Below are positions 30,932-40,068 of a stretch of 40,435 nucleotides of DNA, piece after piece (position 1 is the first letter of the stretch; each line of letters starts with the position of its first letter). Where the stretch lies: contig DAIRGS010000024.1 of the NCBI GenBank assembly GCA_036794395.1, forward strand, positions 1 to 40,435. The letters are read 5' to 3'. The notes under the pieces are model-generated. The model was given only the letters and a program-made list of their open reading frames with translations, was not told the DNA's origin and made no database searches. This DNA comes from DASXMX01 sp036794395 (lineage in GTDB: Bacteria; Planctomycetota; Phycisphaerae; Tepidisphaerales; Tepidisphaeraceae). The position numbers were made by a program, and so were the translations under genes.

Positions 30932-32356
30932 CTACCCGAGCAGCTTTAGGACGCTCTGAGGGGCCAAGTTGGCCTGACTCAGAACCGTTGTCGCGGCCTG
31001 CGACAAGATCTGGTAGCGGGTCAAATTCGCGGTTTCAGCGGCGAAATTGGTGTCCTGAATCGAGCTGTTTGCCGCCGAGATGTTTTCGAAGGCAACGCTC
31101 AAGCTGTTGATGGTCGAGCCAAGAGTGAACGTCTGGAATGCACCCAGACGACCACGGATCGAACTCACCTGGTTGATCGACTTATCGACGATCTTCTGTG
31201 CGGTGGCAAGGCTGGCCGAGGTCAACTGATTGGCGCCGCCGCTGGCCAGTGAATTAAGATAGCCCGTTGCTCCGTCGCCCAGGCTACCGGTCGACACCGA
31301 CTGAATACCGATGCTGGTCTTGAGGGTATCGGTCACCTTCGAACCGAGCGCGAAGTTGGCTCCGCCGCCGGTGATGCCGAACGTCTTGGACTGGCCGGCA
31401 TTGAGGCCCGCCGAGACGCTGAAGTTCAAGTCGATGTTGTTATCGCGGTAGGTGACGGCCGTACCTTCGACGGTCGCTGCCGCACCGTTGACGTTCACCT
31501 TGGCGTCGGTCCCGAAGGCCTTGCCGCTGGTGCCGCCAGTGACCGAGAACGTACCGCTGATCGACTGCACGCTGACGAACTGAGTCGAACCGTAATCGGT
31601 CGCCTTGAAGCTCAGGTTGGCGCCGCTGGCCGAAGCCGTAACACCGGTCTGGCCCTTGATGTTGTTGATGGCGGCCGCGACGGCTGACAGCTTGGTGCTG
31701 CCGGCGAAGCTCAGCTGCTGAGTGCCGCTGCTGCCGGCGATCTGAAGGGTCACGGCTGAAGCACCGATGACCGCGGACCCGCCCGCTCCGGCGAAGCTGA
31801 CCTTGCCGAGCGTGGCGCTGTTTAGGACCTGAACCACCACGGCTTCGCTCTTATTACCAGGAAGGTTCGCGGCATTAACGGCAATCGCGGTAAACGCGCT
31901 GGTCCCGGCGCTGCTCAGCGTATAAGCCAGGCTGCCGTCCAGCAGGTTCTTTCCCTGGAAGCTGGTCGAGTTGGCAATACGGTTGACGGTCGTCAGGATC
32001 GAGTCAACCTGAAGCTGATTCGCCTTGATTTCGTCGCTGCTCAACGCACCGGTGTTGGCCGACTGACCGACCAGGCCCTGAAGCTGATTGAGAAGGTTGC
32101 TGACTTCCGTCAAACCACCCTCGGCGGTTCCAACGATGTTCGTTGCGCGATTGGCGTTGTCGATCGCGGTCGTAATGCCGGTCTTTTCGGCCTTGAGCGC
32201 TTCGCTGGCGATGAGACCTGCCGGATCGTCGGCACCGGTGCTGATTTTCAACCCCGTGCTCAAACGGCGCAGGCTGGTGTTAAGGGCGGTATTGTTCTTC
32301 TGAAGGGATTGCTGAGCGATCAGCGATCCGACGTTTGTATTAATTACACTGCTCAT
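30932..32356 (-). CDS. fliC: flagellin
   Basis: A 474-residue flagellin, the filament subunit exported by the flagellar type III apparatus. The N-terminal D0/D1 region is canonical (MSSVINTNVGSLIAQQSLQK, then LRRLSTGLKISTGADDPAGL and the TAEGGLTEVSNLLNQL helix). The C-terminal D0/D1 region contains LGAFQTFTLGSTINSL and ENISAANSSIQDTNFAAETA, and ends ATTVLSQANLAPQSVLKLLG. The Ala/Gly/Ser/Thr-rich middle (about 150-370) forms the outer domains, with a hook-like FGITGGGANFALGS. GGAGAGA precedes the ATG by about 9 bases. No other flagellar gene is in the window, so it is a free-standing gene with a long upstream region and its own terminator. Confidence 0.95.
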   Translation of the reverse strand: MSSVINTNVGSLIAQQSLQKNNTALNTSLRRLSTGLKISTGADDPAGLIASEALKAEKTGITTAIDNANRATNIVGTAEGGLTEVSNLLNQLQGLVGQSANTGALSSDEIKANQLQVDSILTTVNRIANSTSFQGKNLLDGSLAYTLSSAGTSAFTAIAVNAANLPGNKSEAVVVQVLNSATLGKVSFAGAGGSAVIGASAVTLQIAGSSGTQQLSFAGSTKLSAVAAAINNIKGQTGVTASASGANLSFKATDYGSTQFVSVQSISGTFSVTGGTSGKAFGTDAKVNVNGAAATVEGTAVTYRDNNIDLNFSVSAGLNAGQSKTFGITGGGANFALGSKVTDTLKTSIGIQSVSTGSLGDGATGYLNSLASGGANQLTSASLATAQKIVDKSINQVSSIRGRLGAFQTFTLGSTINSLSVAFENISAANSSIQDTNFAAETANLTRYQILSQAATTVLSQANLAPQSVLKLLG

Positions 32357-33006
32357 TGTATCTGTCTCTCCGTGACTTGGGCCGTGTGATCCGTCGGCAA
32401 ACGTTGCCGATTCTCACTCGCGCCCGTTGACTAAGCGCGACGCTTACGCCGGTGATGCTCTCTACCGTGCGCCGCGCCGTTTCATTCCCTTGAAAGGCCG
32501 ATGTAAAAGAACTCCGTCATTCACACCCGCTGGTTCGCTCAGGGCCGAACGTTCCAGCAACCTGCGGAAGTCGTCGACGCGGAACTTAGTGCCCGCTCAC
32601 GTCTTCCTGATACCGCATATGGGCCTCCCGGATGGATGCCTGAGCCGCGTTTCACCGGATCACCACGCGTGTCCTGTAGATGCGTCTCTCTGAACGTCCG
32701 TTTCATCGACGCCGCTTATGGGGGGTCTTTAGATGCGAGTTGCGCGGAATTTAACGCGTAGTTATGGGGCAGTCGCGGATTTTTTCGGTGCTCCGAACCA
32801 CAGCCCAGACGCGATTTTATTAGACCCGCCGCAAAGCGAGCCCAGGCCGATCCTCAGATGATGAGAATCGGACGTAAGCCGCCCAACCAGGGTGTGCGGC
32901 AAAGAAGTGGGGCGCTCGGACCGGAACGTCCGAGAACCAGGCAATACCCAATCGAAACTTTCGGGGCACAGTATTCGGTGTGAGCGGCGCGTGGGGCTTG
33001 CGAGGC
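32357..33006 (-). promoter_or_regulatory. 650-base upstream region of the flagellin gene with hairpins
   Basis: No coding sequence is credible here. Near the gene, TCGGCAA (32394-32400) and TTGCCGA (32404-32410) form a perfect palindrome about 40 bases before the ATG. CCGATCCTCA (32847-32856) pairs with TGAGAATCGG (32862-32871); the one mismatch is a G-U pair only in the minus-strand RNA, which favours a structured transcript on the flagellin strand. CTCGGAC/GTCCGAG (32915-32921/32928-32934) lies just past the SDR stop and may end that message. A weak sigma-28-like pair (TAAA and GTCGATGA, spacing two bases too long) lies at 32704-32731. No sigma-54 site was found. Confidence 0.4.
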
Positions 33007-33756
33007 TCAGGCGATCCGCATGGTCAACCCGCCATCAATCACAAACGTCTCACCCGTTAAATAGTCGTTGGTGAGCACTTCTCGAATGAGCGTCGCCACC
33101 TGGCCTGGCGTTCCCTCGCGATGCAGCGGGATCCGGTTGTCGAGGTTGTGCTTCTTCGTTTCCGGCGTCATCTTCGCGTGGAAGTCCGTGCGAATAACGC
33201 CCGGCGCAACGCAGTTGATCCGAATGTTGTCGTCGGCAAATTCAAACGCCAGCGCGCGCGTGAGTTGTGGCAATACGCCTTTCACCGCCTGATAGGCCAC
33301 GTTCGTCCGAATCCCACGAATGCCGGCAGTCGACGAAATCAAAACGATCGAACCCCGCTTATTTCGCTTCATCGAAGGAATGGCCGCGCGGCACAGATGA
33401 AAAATTGGATGTACGTGTACGTCAAATGCGCCATGCCATGCTTCAGGGGTAAGATCCATCAATCCCCCGTTGACTGGTCCGCCCGCCGAGTGCACCAGCA
33501 TGTCGATCGACCCCAGCTTCGCAATCGTCTCCTCAACCGCCCTGCGCGCTTCATCCGGCTGGGCAATGTCGCCCGCAATTGTGATGCATCGCCGCCCCAG
33601 AGCCTCCACTTGTCGGACTACTTCCTTTGCTGCGTCATCCATTTTCCGGCCGGTGATCGCCACGTTCGCTCCGCGCTCCGCCAGCGCCACCGCGGTCGCG
33701 GCGCCAATTCCCCGCGTTCCACCCGTAATCAGACAAGCCGCATTATTCAGATCCAT
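33007..33756 (-). CDS. short-chain dehydrogenase/reductase
   Basis: A 249-residue classical SDR, FabG-like in size. The NAD(P)-binding TGGTRGIG is at residues 12-19, the NAG-equivalent as HSAGG, the active-site Ser in IVLISSTAG, the Tyr-x-x-x-Lys pair in YQAVKG, and the C-terminal TGETFVIDGGLTMRI typical of the family. A basic GRKMDD after the second strand suggests NADPH preference. It reduces or oxidises a carbonyl/alcohol; the substrate is unknown. The start at 33756 is supported by GGAG 6 bases upstream. It follows the rhomboid gene by 25 bases on the same strand. Confidence 0.9.
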   Translation of the reverse strand: MDLNNAACLITGGTRGIGAATAVALAERGANVAITGRKMDDAAKEVVRQVEALGRRCITIAGDIAQPDEARRAVEETIAKLGSIDMLVHSAGGPVNGGLMDLTPEAWHGAFDVHVHPIFHLCRAAIPSMKRNKRGSIVLISSTAGIRGIRTNVAYQAVKGVLPQLTRALAFEFADDNIRINCVAPGVIRTDFHAKMTPETKKHNLDNRIPLHREGTPGQVATLIREVLTNDYLTGETFVIDGGLTMRIA

Positions 33757-33781
33757 GGTGTTCTCCGGTTCCCGGTAATGA

Positions 33782-34492
33782 CTACCAGTCATTGAAATTT
33801 CGTCGCTTATTCCGTCGCGCTGATGAGAAATCAAATACGTCCAGCAGTTTTGGTTGTGAGATAAGTAGCGCTCCCAGCGCCGCGCCGCCCAGGTGTGCCG
33901 CTTCTCCGCCGGCGTTATGTCCAGACTGCCATACCGTCAAAACGGCGATACCGAGCATGATCCACGCCAGTACCTTCAGTTGAATTGGAATTGGCGGGAA
34001 CAAGAGCATCACCGTCGTATTGGGCGCGATCCGCGCCGCGGCGATCAGCACGCCAAAAATACCCGCCGATGCTCCGATCAGCGATGCCCCTGTCTCAACG
34101 TGCATCATCGACAATCGCCAGAATGCCAGAAACAACACGGCCCCGCTTGTCCCGCACAACAGGTAAAACGCAAGGTATCGCCGCGGGCCAAGGTATCCCT
34201 CAATCATCGGACCGAAAAAATACAGCGAAAACATGTTAAAGATCAGATGTGAAGCATTGGCGTGCAGAAATTGAAACGTGATGAATCGCCAAACCTGATA
34301 GCCGTAAATGACCTGCCCCACGATAAACGCGCCCCATCCAGCAATCGCGTCATCCGACAGCAGATTGAGAACGTAAACCGCCACGTTGATCGCAATCAGC
34401 CACGTCGTGACCGACCACATTCGCATCCCAGCAAAGGCCGAAGGCCGGCGGGCGAACGATGCGCGGGCGTAGTCACGATCTTCGAATCCCAT
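33782..34492 (-). CDS. rhomboid-family intramembrane serine protease
   Basis: A 236-residue six-helix rhomboid. The catalytic Ser142 is in IGASAGIFG and the catalytic His200 in GEAAHLGGAALG. His82 and Asn86 of the oxyanion region lie in SHLIFNMFSLYFFGPMIE, and the L1 loop resembles GxxW-R elements (YQVWRFITFQFLH). It cleaves membrane protein helices within the inner membrane; the target is unknown. The start at 34492 (MGFEDRDYAR) was chosen over the upstream Met because the latter adds an unlikely hydrophilic tail. The C-terminal 25 residues (LLDVFDFSSARRNKRR) are cytoplasmic and basic. It is probably co-transcribed with the SDR gene. Confidence 0.92.
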   Translation of the reverse strand: MGFEDRDYARASFARRPSAFAGMRMWSVTTWLIAINVAVYVLNLLSDDAIAGWGAFIVGQVIYGYQVWRFITFQFLHANASHLIFNMFSLYFFGPMIEGYLGPRRYLAFYLLCGTSGAVLFLAFWRLSMMHVETGASLIGASAGIFGVLIAAARIAPNTTVMLLFPPIPIQLKVLAWIMLGIAVLTVWQSGHNAGGEAAHLGGAALGALLISQPKLLDVFDFSSARRNKRRNFNDW

Positions 34493-34562
34493 GAATACGA
34501 TGAATTTAGAGTGCCGGCCATCAGGCTGCAAACGTCAGGCCTCTGTCGCGATGCAAATAATG

Positions 34563-36368
34563 CTACAGCATGTCCTCCAACTGACCCACCAAATCCCCAA
34601 ACCGCCGCAGCGCCAGATTCACCGGCTCGGGCTTTTCCATATCCACTCCTGCGTCCCTCAACAGCTCAAGGGGAAACTTTGAGCAACCACCTTTCAAAAA
34701 GTTGAGATAGTCATTCAATTCCGTCTTGCCGCCACCCAGTACCCGCTCACTCAACGCAATCGCCGCGCTAAGTCCCGTGGCATATTTGTAAACGTAAAAC
34801 GCGCGATAAAAGTGGGGGATTCGCAGGCACTCCAGCTCAAGCTCTTTGTCAATCACAAAGGCCGGCCCAAAGTACAAGTCCAGCAGCGTTCGATATTCGC
34901 CCCGCAGCGTATCAACGGTCAGCGGCTCTCCCGCCTGCACCAGCGCGTGGCTGATTTTTTCGAATTCCGCGAACATGGTCTGCCGGATGATCGTCCCCCG
35001 GATGTCGTCGATTTGCCGGTTGATCAGATACGCTCGCTCTCGATCGTCCTTCGCCTTTTCCATCATGTGGCGCGCGAGCAGCTGCTCATTGAATGTGCTC
35101 GCCACCTCCGCGACAAAAATCGTGTAATTCCAGTACTGGTACGGCTGGGCATGAGCCGAGTACCAGCTGTGCATCGAATGCCCCGCCTCGTGCGCCAGCG
35201 TAAACACGCCGTGAAGCACGTCCGGCTCATAATTCATCAAAATGTATGGATACCCATCATAACTCCCCGAGCTGAACGCGCCGCTTTGCTTCCCCTTGTT
35301 CGGATAACGGTCACACCAGCGCTCGGTCGTCAGCCCGCCCTCAAGCTGTTTGCAATATTCATCTCCCAGCGGCTCCAGCGCATCGACCACAAGCTTCACC
35401 GCCTGGTCCCAGGTGTGCCGTTTTTCCAGATCCGAGATGATCGGAACGTACGTGTCGTAATGATGAATGTCCGAAATCTTCAGCTTCCGCCGCCTGAGTT
35501 CCAGGTACCGGTGTACAGTCGGAAGATTCAGGTGCACCGCGTCGATCAGGCTGTCGTAAACCGTGGCCGGAACACGATCGGCAAACAGCGCCGCCTCGCG
35601 GGCACCGCTGAACTTCCTCGCCTTGGCGTAATAGACATCCCGCTGCGCTGAGGCGTTCAACGTTGCCGCCAGTGAATTGCGATGCGCCTCATATTGCGTG
35701 TAATACTCGTGAAACGCCTCCTTCCTCACCTTGCGCGAGGGCGATTGAAGCAGGGCCAAAAACGATGAGTGGCCCAATTCGATCAACTTTCCCTTCTCAT
35801 CGCGAACCGCACCCCATTTCAGATCGGCGTCATTGAGCTGGCGGAACGCCTGGTTCGACGCCTCGCTCATCTGCCCCTGCATCGCCAGCAGGTTCTCCGA
35901 TTCCGCACCCAGCGTATGCGGGCGATACCGAAGGATCCGGTCCAGCACCACGTTCCATTTGCTCAACTCCCGCGCCTCCATGAACGCGGCCATCTTCTTA
36001 GGCGGAATCCCCATGATCTCGGGCCGCAAAAAGCTCGCCGCCTCCGCGGCCAACGTCGAGGCATGCCCGAATCGTCCCTTCATCCGCTGGTAATCACTGT
36101 TCCCCTGATCTTCGGATGCTTTCAAAAACGCGTACGTCCCCAGCCTGTCCCCCGTGCGATCCAGAGCGGAATCAAATTGCAGGCAAGCCGCCAGCATCGC
36201 CGCGCTGTCCCCAAGATGCCCGCGAAACGTCGCGTATCCAGGGATTTGTTTTTCCCATTTCTTGAAAGCGTGTTCCCACGCCTCATCGTCCTTGAACAGA
36301 CTGGACAAATTCCACGTGTCGTGTTCCTTCACCTTCTGCCGGGCCGGCAGCGATTTGATTTTGCTCAT
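34563..36368 (-). CDS. pepF: oligoendopeptidase F (M3 family metallopeptidase)
   Basis: A 601-residue M3B zinc peptidase that cleaves short peptides in the cytoplasm. The active-site helix FTLAHEAGHSMHSWYSA (HExxH around residue 390) and the third ligand region FVAEVASTFNEQLL are clear. The N-terminal lobe (TWNLSSLFKDDEAWEHAF) and the C-terminal RIPHFYRAFYVYKYATGLSA are typical. The length fits the family. It starts 11 bases after the stop of the PDZ protein gene, so they form an operon, joining a small PDZ membrane protein with a peptidase. The C-terminus ends in FGDLVGQLEDML. Confidence 0.93.
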   Translation of the reverse strand: MSKIKSLPARQKVKEHDTWNLSSLFKDDEAWEHAFKKWEKQIPGYATFRGHLGDSAAMLAACLQFDSALDRTGDRLGTYAFLKASEDQGNSDYQRMKGRFGHASTLAAEAASFLRPEIMGIPPKKMAAFMEARELSKWNVVLDRILRYRPHTLGAESENLLAMQGQMSEASNQAFRQLNDADLKWGAVRDEKGKLIELGHSSFLALLQSPSRKVRKEAFHEYYTQYEAHRNSLAATLNASAQRDVYYAKARKFSGAREAALFADRVPATVYDSLIDAVHLNLPTVHRYLELRRRKLKISDIHHYDTYVPIISDLEKRHTWDQAVKLVVDALEPLGDEYCKQLEGGLTTERWCDRYPNKGKQSGAFSSGSYDGYPYILMNYEPDVLHGVFTLAHEAGHSMHSWYSAHAQPYQYWNYTIFVAEVASTFNEQLLARHMMEKAKDDRERAYLINRQIDDIRGTIIRQTMFAEFEKISHALVQAGEPLTVDTLRGEYRTLLDLYFGPAFVIDKELELECLRIPHFYRAFYVYKYATGLSAAIALSERVLGGGKTELNDYLNFLKGGCSKFPLELLRDAGVDMEKPEPVNLALRRFGDLVGQLEDML

Positions 36369-36379
36369 GAGTCTGATGG

Positions 36380-36922
36380 CTAGCGGGTTTGGATTCCGAG
36401 GTTCTTCAGTTGGTCCTTCACACTATTATTCTGTGGCGGATTCGCGGTGGGCGGGGCGGCGGGCATCCCGGGCTGAGTCGTGGCGCCCGCCGCGGCACCT
36501 GTCGCGTTTTTGTTAGGGAGGACGATTTTATTTCCTTGACGGAGTACAACAACCGGATTGCCACCCTGGAAGCCGTTTTGGACCACCATTGCCTTGGCAG
36601 TCTCGGGGTCGTTGATAGCGCCTACGCTGGTGCCATTGATCTCAATGATCTCGTCCCCGGTTTGCAAGCCGTACGCGGCAAGTGCGCCGCCCGCAGTCAC
36701 GTCGGTCACCGTCAGTCCAACTAGGTCATTGCCCCGCCGCTTGCCCTCTGTCTTGAACGAATCGACGGCCGCCCGCCCGTCGTCCCCACGACCGGAAATC
36801 TGCCGGGCCTGATCCTGCGCCTTGATGCCCTGTTCGATCACAGGCGCTTCAAAGTATTTGAAGATCAACATCGCCAGCCCAAGCACCACCAGCAACGACA
36901 CAAGGCCGAACATAGCGCGCAT
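36380..36922 (-). CDS. membrane-anchored PDZ-domain protein
   Basis: A 180-residue protein with one N-terminal membrane helix (MRAMFGLVSLLVVLGLAML) and a PDZ domain at about 65-135 (LVGLTVTDVTAGGALAAYGL, then QTGDEIIEINGTSVG). An Ala/Pro/Thr-rich linker leads to a short C-terminal motif (NNSVKDQLKNLGIQTR). No protease domain is present, so it is probably an adaptor that holds or presents proteins at the periplasmic or cytoplasmic face. The start was set at the ATG 36922, with GAGG 6 bases upstream; a TTG six bases earlier is less likely. It leads an operon with pepF and may have a TATAAT promoter directly upstream. Confidence 0.82.
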   Translation of the reverse strand: MRAMFGLVSLLVVLGLAMLIFKYFEAPVIEQGIKAQDQARQISGRGDDGRAAVDSFKTEGKRRGNDLVGLTVTDVTAGGALAAYGLQTGDEIIEINGTSVGAINDPETAKAMVVQNGFQGGNPVVVLRQGNKIVLPNKNATGAAAGATTQPGMPAAPPTANPPQNNSVKDQLKNLGIQTR

Positions 36923-36948
36923 ATGCAACCTCGGTTAGAGTCCCGGTT

Positions 36949-36954
36949 ATTATA
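36949..36954 (-). promoter_or_regulatory. TATAAT -10 element for the PDZ-pepF operon
   Basis: A perfect TATAAT on the minus strand lies 27 bases before the PDZ start codon. No good -35 stands at 17 bases spacing, so it is a candidate only. Confidence 0.35.
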
Positions 36955-37001
36955 TGCCAATGTCCGCCCCGGTAGATATGCGGCGAAAGTGAAAAACTCA
37001 A

Positions 37002-38234
37002 TCAGACTGTCGAAGCCGCGGCGGGCTGCTGAACGAGCCGTTGCGGCCGCGCCCCCTTAATCAGCAGGGCCCGCAGATATCGCCGTCGCAACACTTCCCG
37101 CCACCGTTCAACTTCCGCCGGCGTCCCGGTCTCAAGTTTGATAAATCCCCCGGCCTTGGTCCGATGCCCGCCACCCTCGCCGATCTTCCGCATCAAGCGT
37201 CGCGCCATGTCCGCCGCTGACATTTTCGTGCTGCCAGTGCGAATGCTTATGAGCAATTTGCCCTCATGCACCGCCGTCACCAGCGCCCAATCGACTTTGT
37301 CAAACCGAAGCAGGAAATCGGCCAGCACCGCCGGTTTTTCCAGTGAGTCGATCGACTCCAGGTGAGCCAGCATTGCGTGGTCGTAGTACACCGCTGTCGC
37401 CAATCCCTCTGAAAACGCCGCATAATACGACTGCGGGAGGGCCACGTATCGCATCTGATAAAGCTTCCGCGGATCGGCAAGCAGCGTCAGGCTCGACAAC
37501 GCAATGGTGTCCAATTCACCCGGCGTTCCAGCCGCCCCGGCCAGATCCGATTCCACGGCATACAACAAAGTCGCCGCGAGATCGGGCTTGATCGGAACTT
37601 CCAGCTCCATGAAGTAGCTGAACACAATTGAGCTCGTCGCCCCCACATCCACCCGAACATCGCAGAACGGACAATGCAGCGTCCCGTGTCGGCTCCGGTG
37701 ATGATCGATCACCGCGATCGGCGTCATATTCGGCGGCAGCGGGCTAAAAGCGAAAGGCGGCTGCGTGTCCAGCAGAATGATCGCGTCGTAGTCCTTCAAC
37801 GCCTCATCATCCCACGGCAACAATTTCACGTTCGCATGCTTCACGAACACTTCATTGATCCCGCCGCCCACACGCCCCTTGATCGATATGCTGACTTTCC
37901 CGCCCTTCAGCTTCTGTTCCAGCAAATATCCCAAAGCCGATGCACTCGCCAGCGCATCCGGATCAGGATGCAGGTGCGTGGTAATGAGAATGTTCTTTTT
38001 GTCAGCAAGAATCTTCAGCAACTTCGCCGCGCGCGGCCTCCCCTTTGCGCTCCGCTCCACCGCAACTGCGGAGTCCGCCACCGTCCCGACACAAGATTCG
38101 ACAAAGGACGTCATCGGCCCAACATTATATCGTTTGGGAACATGCGCTCCACCTACGGGTAGCCTGCGCATCACCGGCGTCGAATTCATCGTCGTCGCCG
38201 ACCGCAAGCATAAGCCACCATTGTATCGTCCCAT
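37002..38234 (-). CDS. DHH/DHHA1 phosphoesterase (NrnA-like)
   Basis: A protein of up to 410 residues of the DHH family, whose members degrade nanoRNA and pAp or cyclic dinucleotides. The metal-binding motifs are present: THLHPDPDALASA (His87, His89, Asp91, Asp93 in this frame), LLDTQPP (Asp156) and the name-giving VIDHHRSRH (177-179). The C-terminal DHHA1 part ends with GEGGGHRTKAGGFI, the substrate-binding loop. About 40 N-terminal residues are extra compared with NrnA. The Met at 38113 (MTSFVES) is a likely alternative start; 38234 has GAGAG upstream. It lies alone between leuA and the PDZ-pepF pair. The exact substrate cannot be decided. Confidence 0.88.
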   Translation of the reverse strand: MGRYNGGLCLRSATTMNSTPVMRRLPVGGAHVPKRYNVGPMTSFVESCVGTVADSAVAVERSAKGRPRAAKLLKILADKKNILITTHLHPDPDALASASALGYLLEQKLKGGKVSISIKGRVGGGINEVFVKHANVKLLPWDDEALKDYDAIILLDTQPPFAFSPLPPNMTPIAVIDHHRSRHGTLHCPFCDVRVDVGATSSIVFSYFMELEVPIKPDLAATLLYAVESDLAGAAGTPGELDTIALSSLTLLADPRKLYQMRYVALPQSYYAAFSEGLATAVYYDHAMLAHLESIDSLEKPAVLADFLLRFDKVDWALVTAVHEGKLLISIRTGSTKMSAADMARRLMRKIGEGGGHRTKAGGFIKLETGTPAEVERWREVLRRRYLRALLIKGARPQRLVQQPAAASTV

Positions 38235-38343
38235 AATCTCTCAATGGGCCGGGTTAACAAATCGCATGCCGAAATCGACTACTCGGGAAATGTACCCACC
38301 GATGTCAACTGCAGGAAAACGGGCGAATCCAACGAAAAGAGCA

Positions 38344-38370
38344 GGGGAGGGCAATATTCTTGCCCTCCCC
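38344..38370 (-). terminator. terminator downstream of leuA
   Basis: GGGGAGGGCAA (38344-38354) pairs perfectly with TTGCCCTCCCC (38360-38370). On the minus strand it is followed by TGCTCTTTTC. It lies 73 bases after the leuA stop. Confidence 0.75.
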
Positions 38371-38442
38371 CGTAAACCGAGCGCCGATGCGCGGGAGTTC
38401 CGCATTTCTCAGTGCCTGCGTGCCTTCCAAGTGAGCTCTGAA

Positions 38443-39993
38443 CTAAACCGCTGATGCCTGTGTCACCATCCGCTCTCGGTTGTTCAGGCTTTTCAAGCGG
38501 TTGACGGCCGCGACATATGCCAACGCCGATGCTTCCAGGATATCCGTGCTGAGCCCGCGTCCCCGCACCTTCCGCTCATTATGGTCAATTTCAATGTTGA
38601 CCTCGCCCATCGCCTCCTTGCCCTTGGTCACAGCGCGAATGCGATAGTCCATCAACGCGCACTTGATGCCCGTCAGCCGCTGGATCGCCGAGTAAATCGC
38701 ATCCACCGGACCATCGCCGATGGATGCGTCCTGGACCGTTTCCCCGTTACTGTCCTTGAGCGTCACCGTTGCCGTGGGGATCGTGTTCGACCCGGCGGTT
38801 ACCTGTAGCCCAACCAGCTGCCACAGCCCGGTTGCCAGCTCCAGTTGCTCATCCACCAGTGCTTCCAGATCCTCGTCGAACACTTCCTTCTTCTTATCCG
38901 CGAGCGCTTTGAACTTGGCGAACGTCGCTTCCACCTGCTCGTCACTGAGCGTGTAACCCAACTGCGTCACCCGATCGCGGAAAGCGTGCCGGCCGCTGTG
39001 CTTGCCGAGCACCAGTGAAGACTTGGGAATCCCCACCGTGGCCGGGTCCATGATCTCGTAAGTTTCGCGATATTTCAGCACGCCATCCTGGTGAATTCCG
39101 GCTTCATGCGCGAACGCGTTTTCGCCAACGACGGCTTTATTCCGCTGCACCAACAGCCCGGTCAGCGAGCTCACCATCCGGCTGGCCGGGTAAATCTTGG
39201 TCGTATCGATGCGCGTGCCGATCTTGTAAAAATCTGCGCGTGTTCGCAGCGCCATCACGATCTCTTCCAACGCCGCGTTGCCCGCCCGCTCGCCGATGCC
39301 GTTGATCGTGCATTCAATTTGGCGAGCGCCGTTCTCCAACGCCGCCAGAGAGTTGGCCACCGCCAGCCCCAGGTCGTTATGGCAGTGCGACGAGAGAATG
39401 ATGTTCTTCTCCTTCAATACCGGCAGCTTCTTGAGCAGATGCGAGAAGATCTCGCCATAGCCTTTAGGCGTCGCGTACCCAACCGTGTCGGGCAAGTTGA
39501 TCGTCGTGGCGCCGGCTTCCACCGCCGCCTGCGTCATCTCCTCCAGAAAATCCAATTCCGTCCGGCTCGCATCCTCCGGCGAAAACTCCACATCGTCCGT
39601 ATACCCCCGCGCGATCCGAATCGCTTCGACGCTGATGCGAATGATCTCTTCCTTGCCCTTGCGCAGCTTATGATCGCGGTGAATCTTCGATGTCGCGCAG
39701 AAAATATGGATCCGCCCCTTCTTCGCGACCTTCACCGCTTCGCCGGCCCGCTCCACATCCTTCGGCGTGCTGCGCGCCAGCCCGCAGATGATGCTCTTGG
39801 ACAGCTCCGAAGCGATCGTCCGCACCGATTCAAAATCGCCCGGCGAGCTGATCGGAAACCCCGCCTCGATGACATCCACGCCCATCGCCTCAAGATGCCG
39901 TGCGATCTCCACCTTTTCCGGGAGCGTGAGCGTCGCCCCGGGGGACTGCTCGCCGTCGCGCAACGTGGTGTCGAATATCCGCACGGTTTCCAT
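38443..39993 (-). CDS. leuA: 2-isopropylmalate synthase
   Basis: A 516-residue enzyme that condenses acetyl-CoA with 2-oxoisovalerate in the first committed step of Leu synthesis. The catalytic TIM barrel opens FDTTLRDGEQSPG (residues 7-19), with the zinc-binding His203/His205 in SSHCHNDLGLAVAN and NGIGERAGNA right after. The C-terminal regulatory domain (about 390-516, LQVTAGSNTIPTATVTL) is present, so feedback inhibition by Leu is expected. The start at 39993 (METVRIF) was chosen because GGAGAGAG precedes it. The frame extends to 40080 only by reading through a terminator hairpin, which cannot be coding. Upstream lie a promoter, a Leu-rich leader peptide and an attenuator. It supplies the Leu branch that follows ilvB in the same window. 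Confidence 0.95.
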   Translation of the reverse strand: METVRIFDTTLRDGEQSPGATLTLPEKVEIARHLEAMGVDVIEAGFPISSPGDFESVRTIASELSKSIICGLARSTPKDVERAGEAVKVAKKGRIHIFCATSKIHRDHKLRKGKEEIIRISVEAIRIARGYTDDVEFSPEDASRTELDFLEEMTQAAVEAGATTINLPDTVGYATPKGYGEIFSHLLKKLPVLKEKNIILSSHCHNDLGLAVANSLAALENGARQIECTINGIGERAGNAALEEIVMALRTRADFYKIGTRIDTTKIYPASRMVSSLTGLLVQRNKAVVGENAFAHEAGIHQDGVLKYRETYEIMDPATVGIPKSSLVLGKHSGRHAFRDRVTQLGYTLSDEQVEATFAKFKALADKKKEVFDEDLEALVDEQLELATGLWQLVGLQVTAGSNTIPTATVTLKDSNGETVQDASIGDGPVDAIYSAIQRLTGIKCALMDYRIRAVTKGKEAMGEVNIEIDHNERKVRGRGLSTDILEASALAYVAAVNRLKSLNNRERMVTQASAV

Positions 39994-40039
39994 GACTCTC
40001 TCCATTTCGCGCCCCAATTTCAGGGCGACTTCGCCAAAT

Positions 40040-40068
40040 AAAAAAACCCTACGATTCGGATCGTAGGG
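40040..40068 (-). terminator. attenuator terminator in the leuA leader
   Basis: On the minus strand CCCTACGAT, loop CCGA and ATCGTAGGG form a perfect 9-pair stem, followed by seven T residues (40046-40040). It stands 35 bases before the leuA ATG and after the leader peptide, so transcription would stop before leuA unless the stem is prevented. Confidence 0.88.

Noticed and set aside
32820..32905. Cyclic-di-GMP (GEMM) riboswitch, suggested by CGCAAAGC
   Set aside because: Only that short word matches. The rest of the consensus is missing, and on that strand no gene follows.
39091..40041. 316-codon plus-strand open frame
   Set aside because: It is the shadow of leuA; it has no domain, no ribosome binding site and Arg-rich composition.
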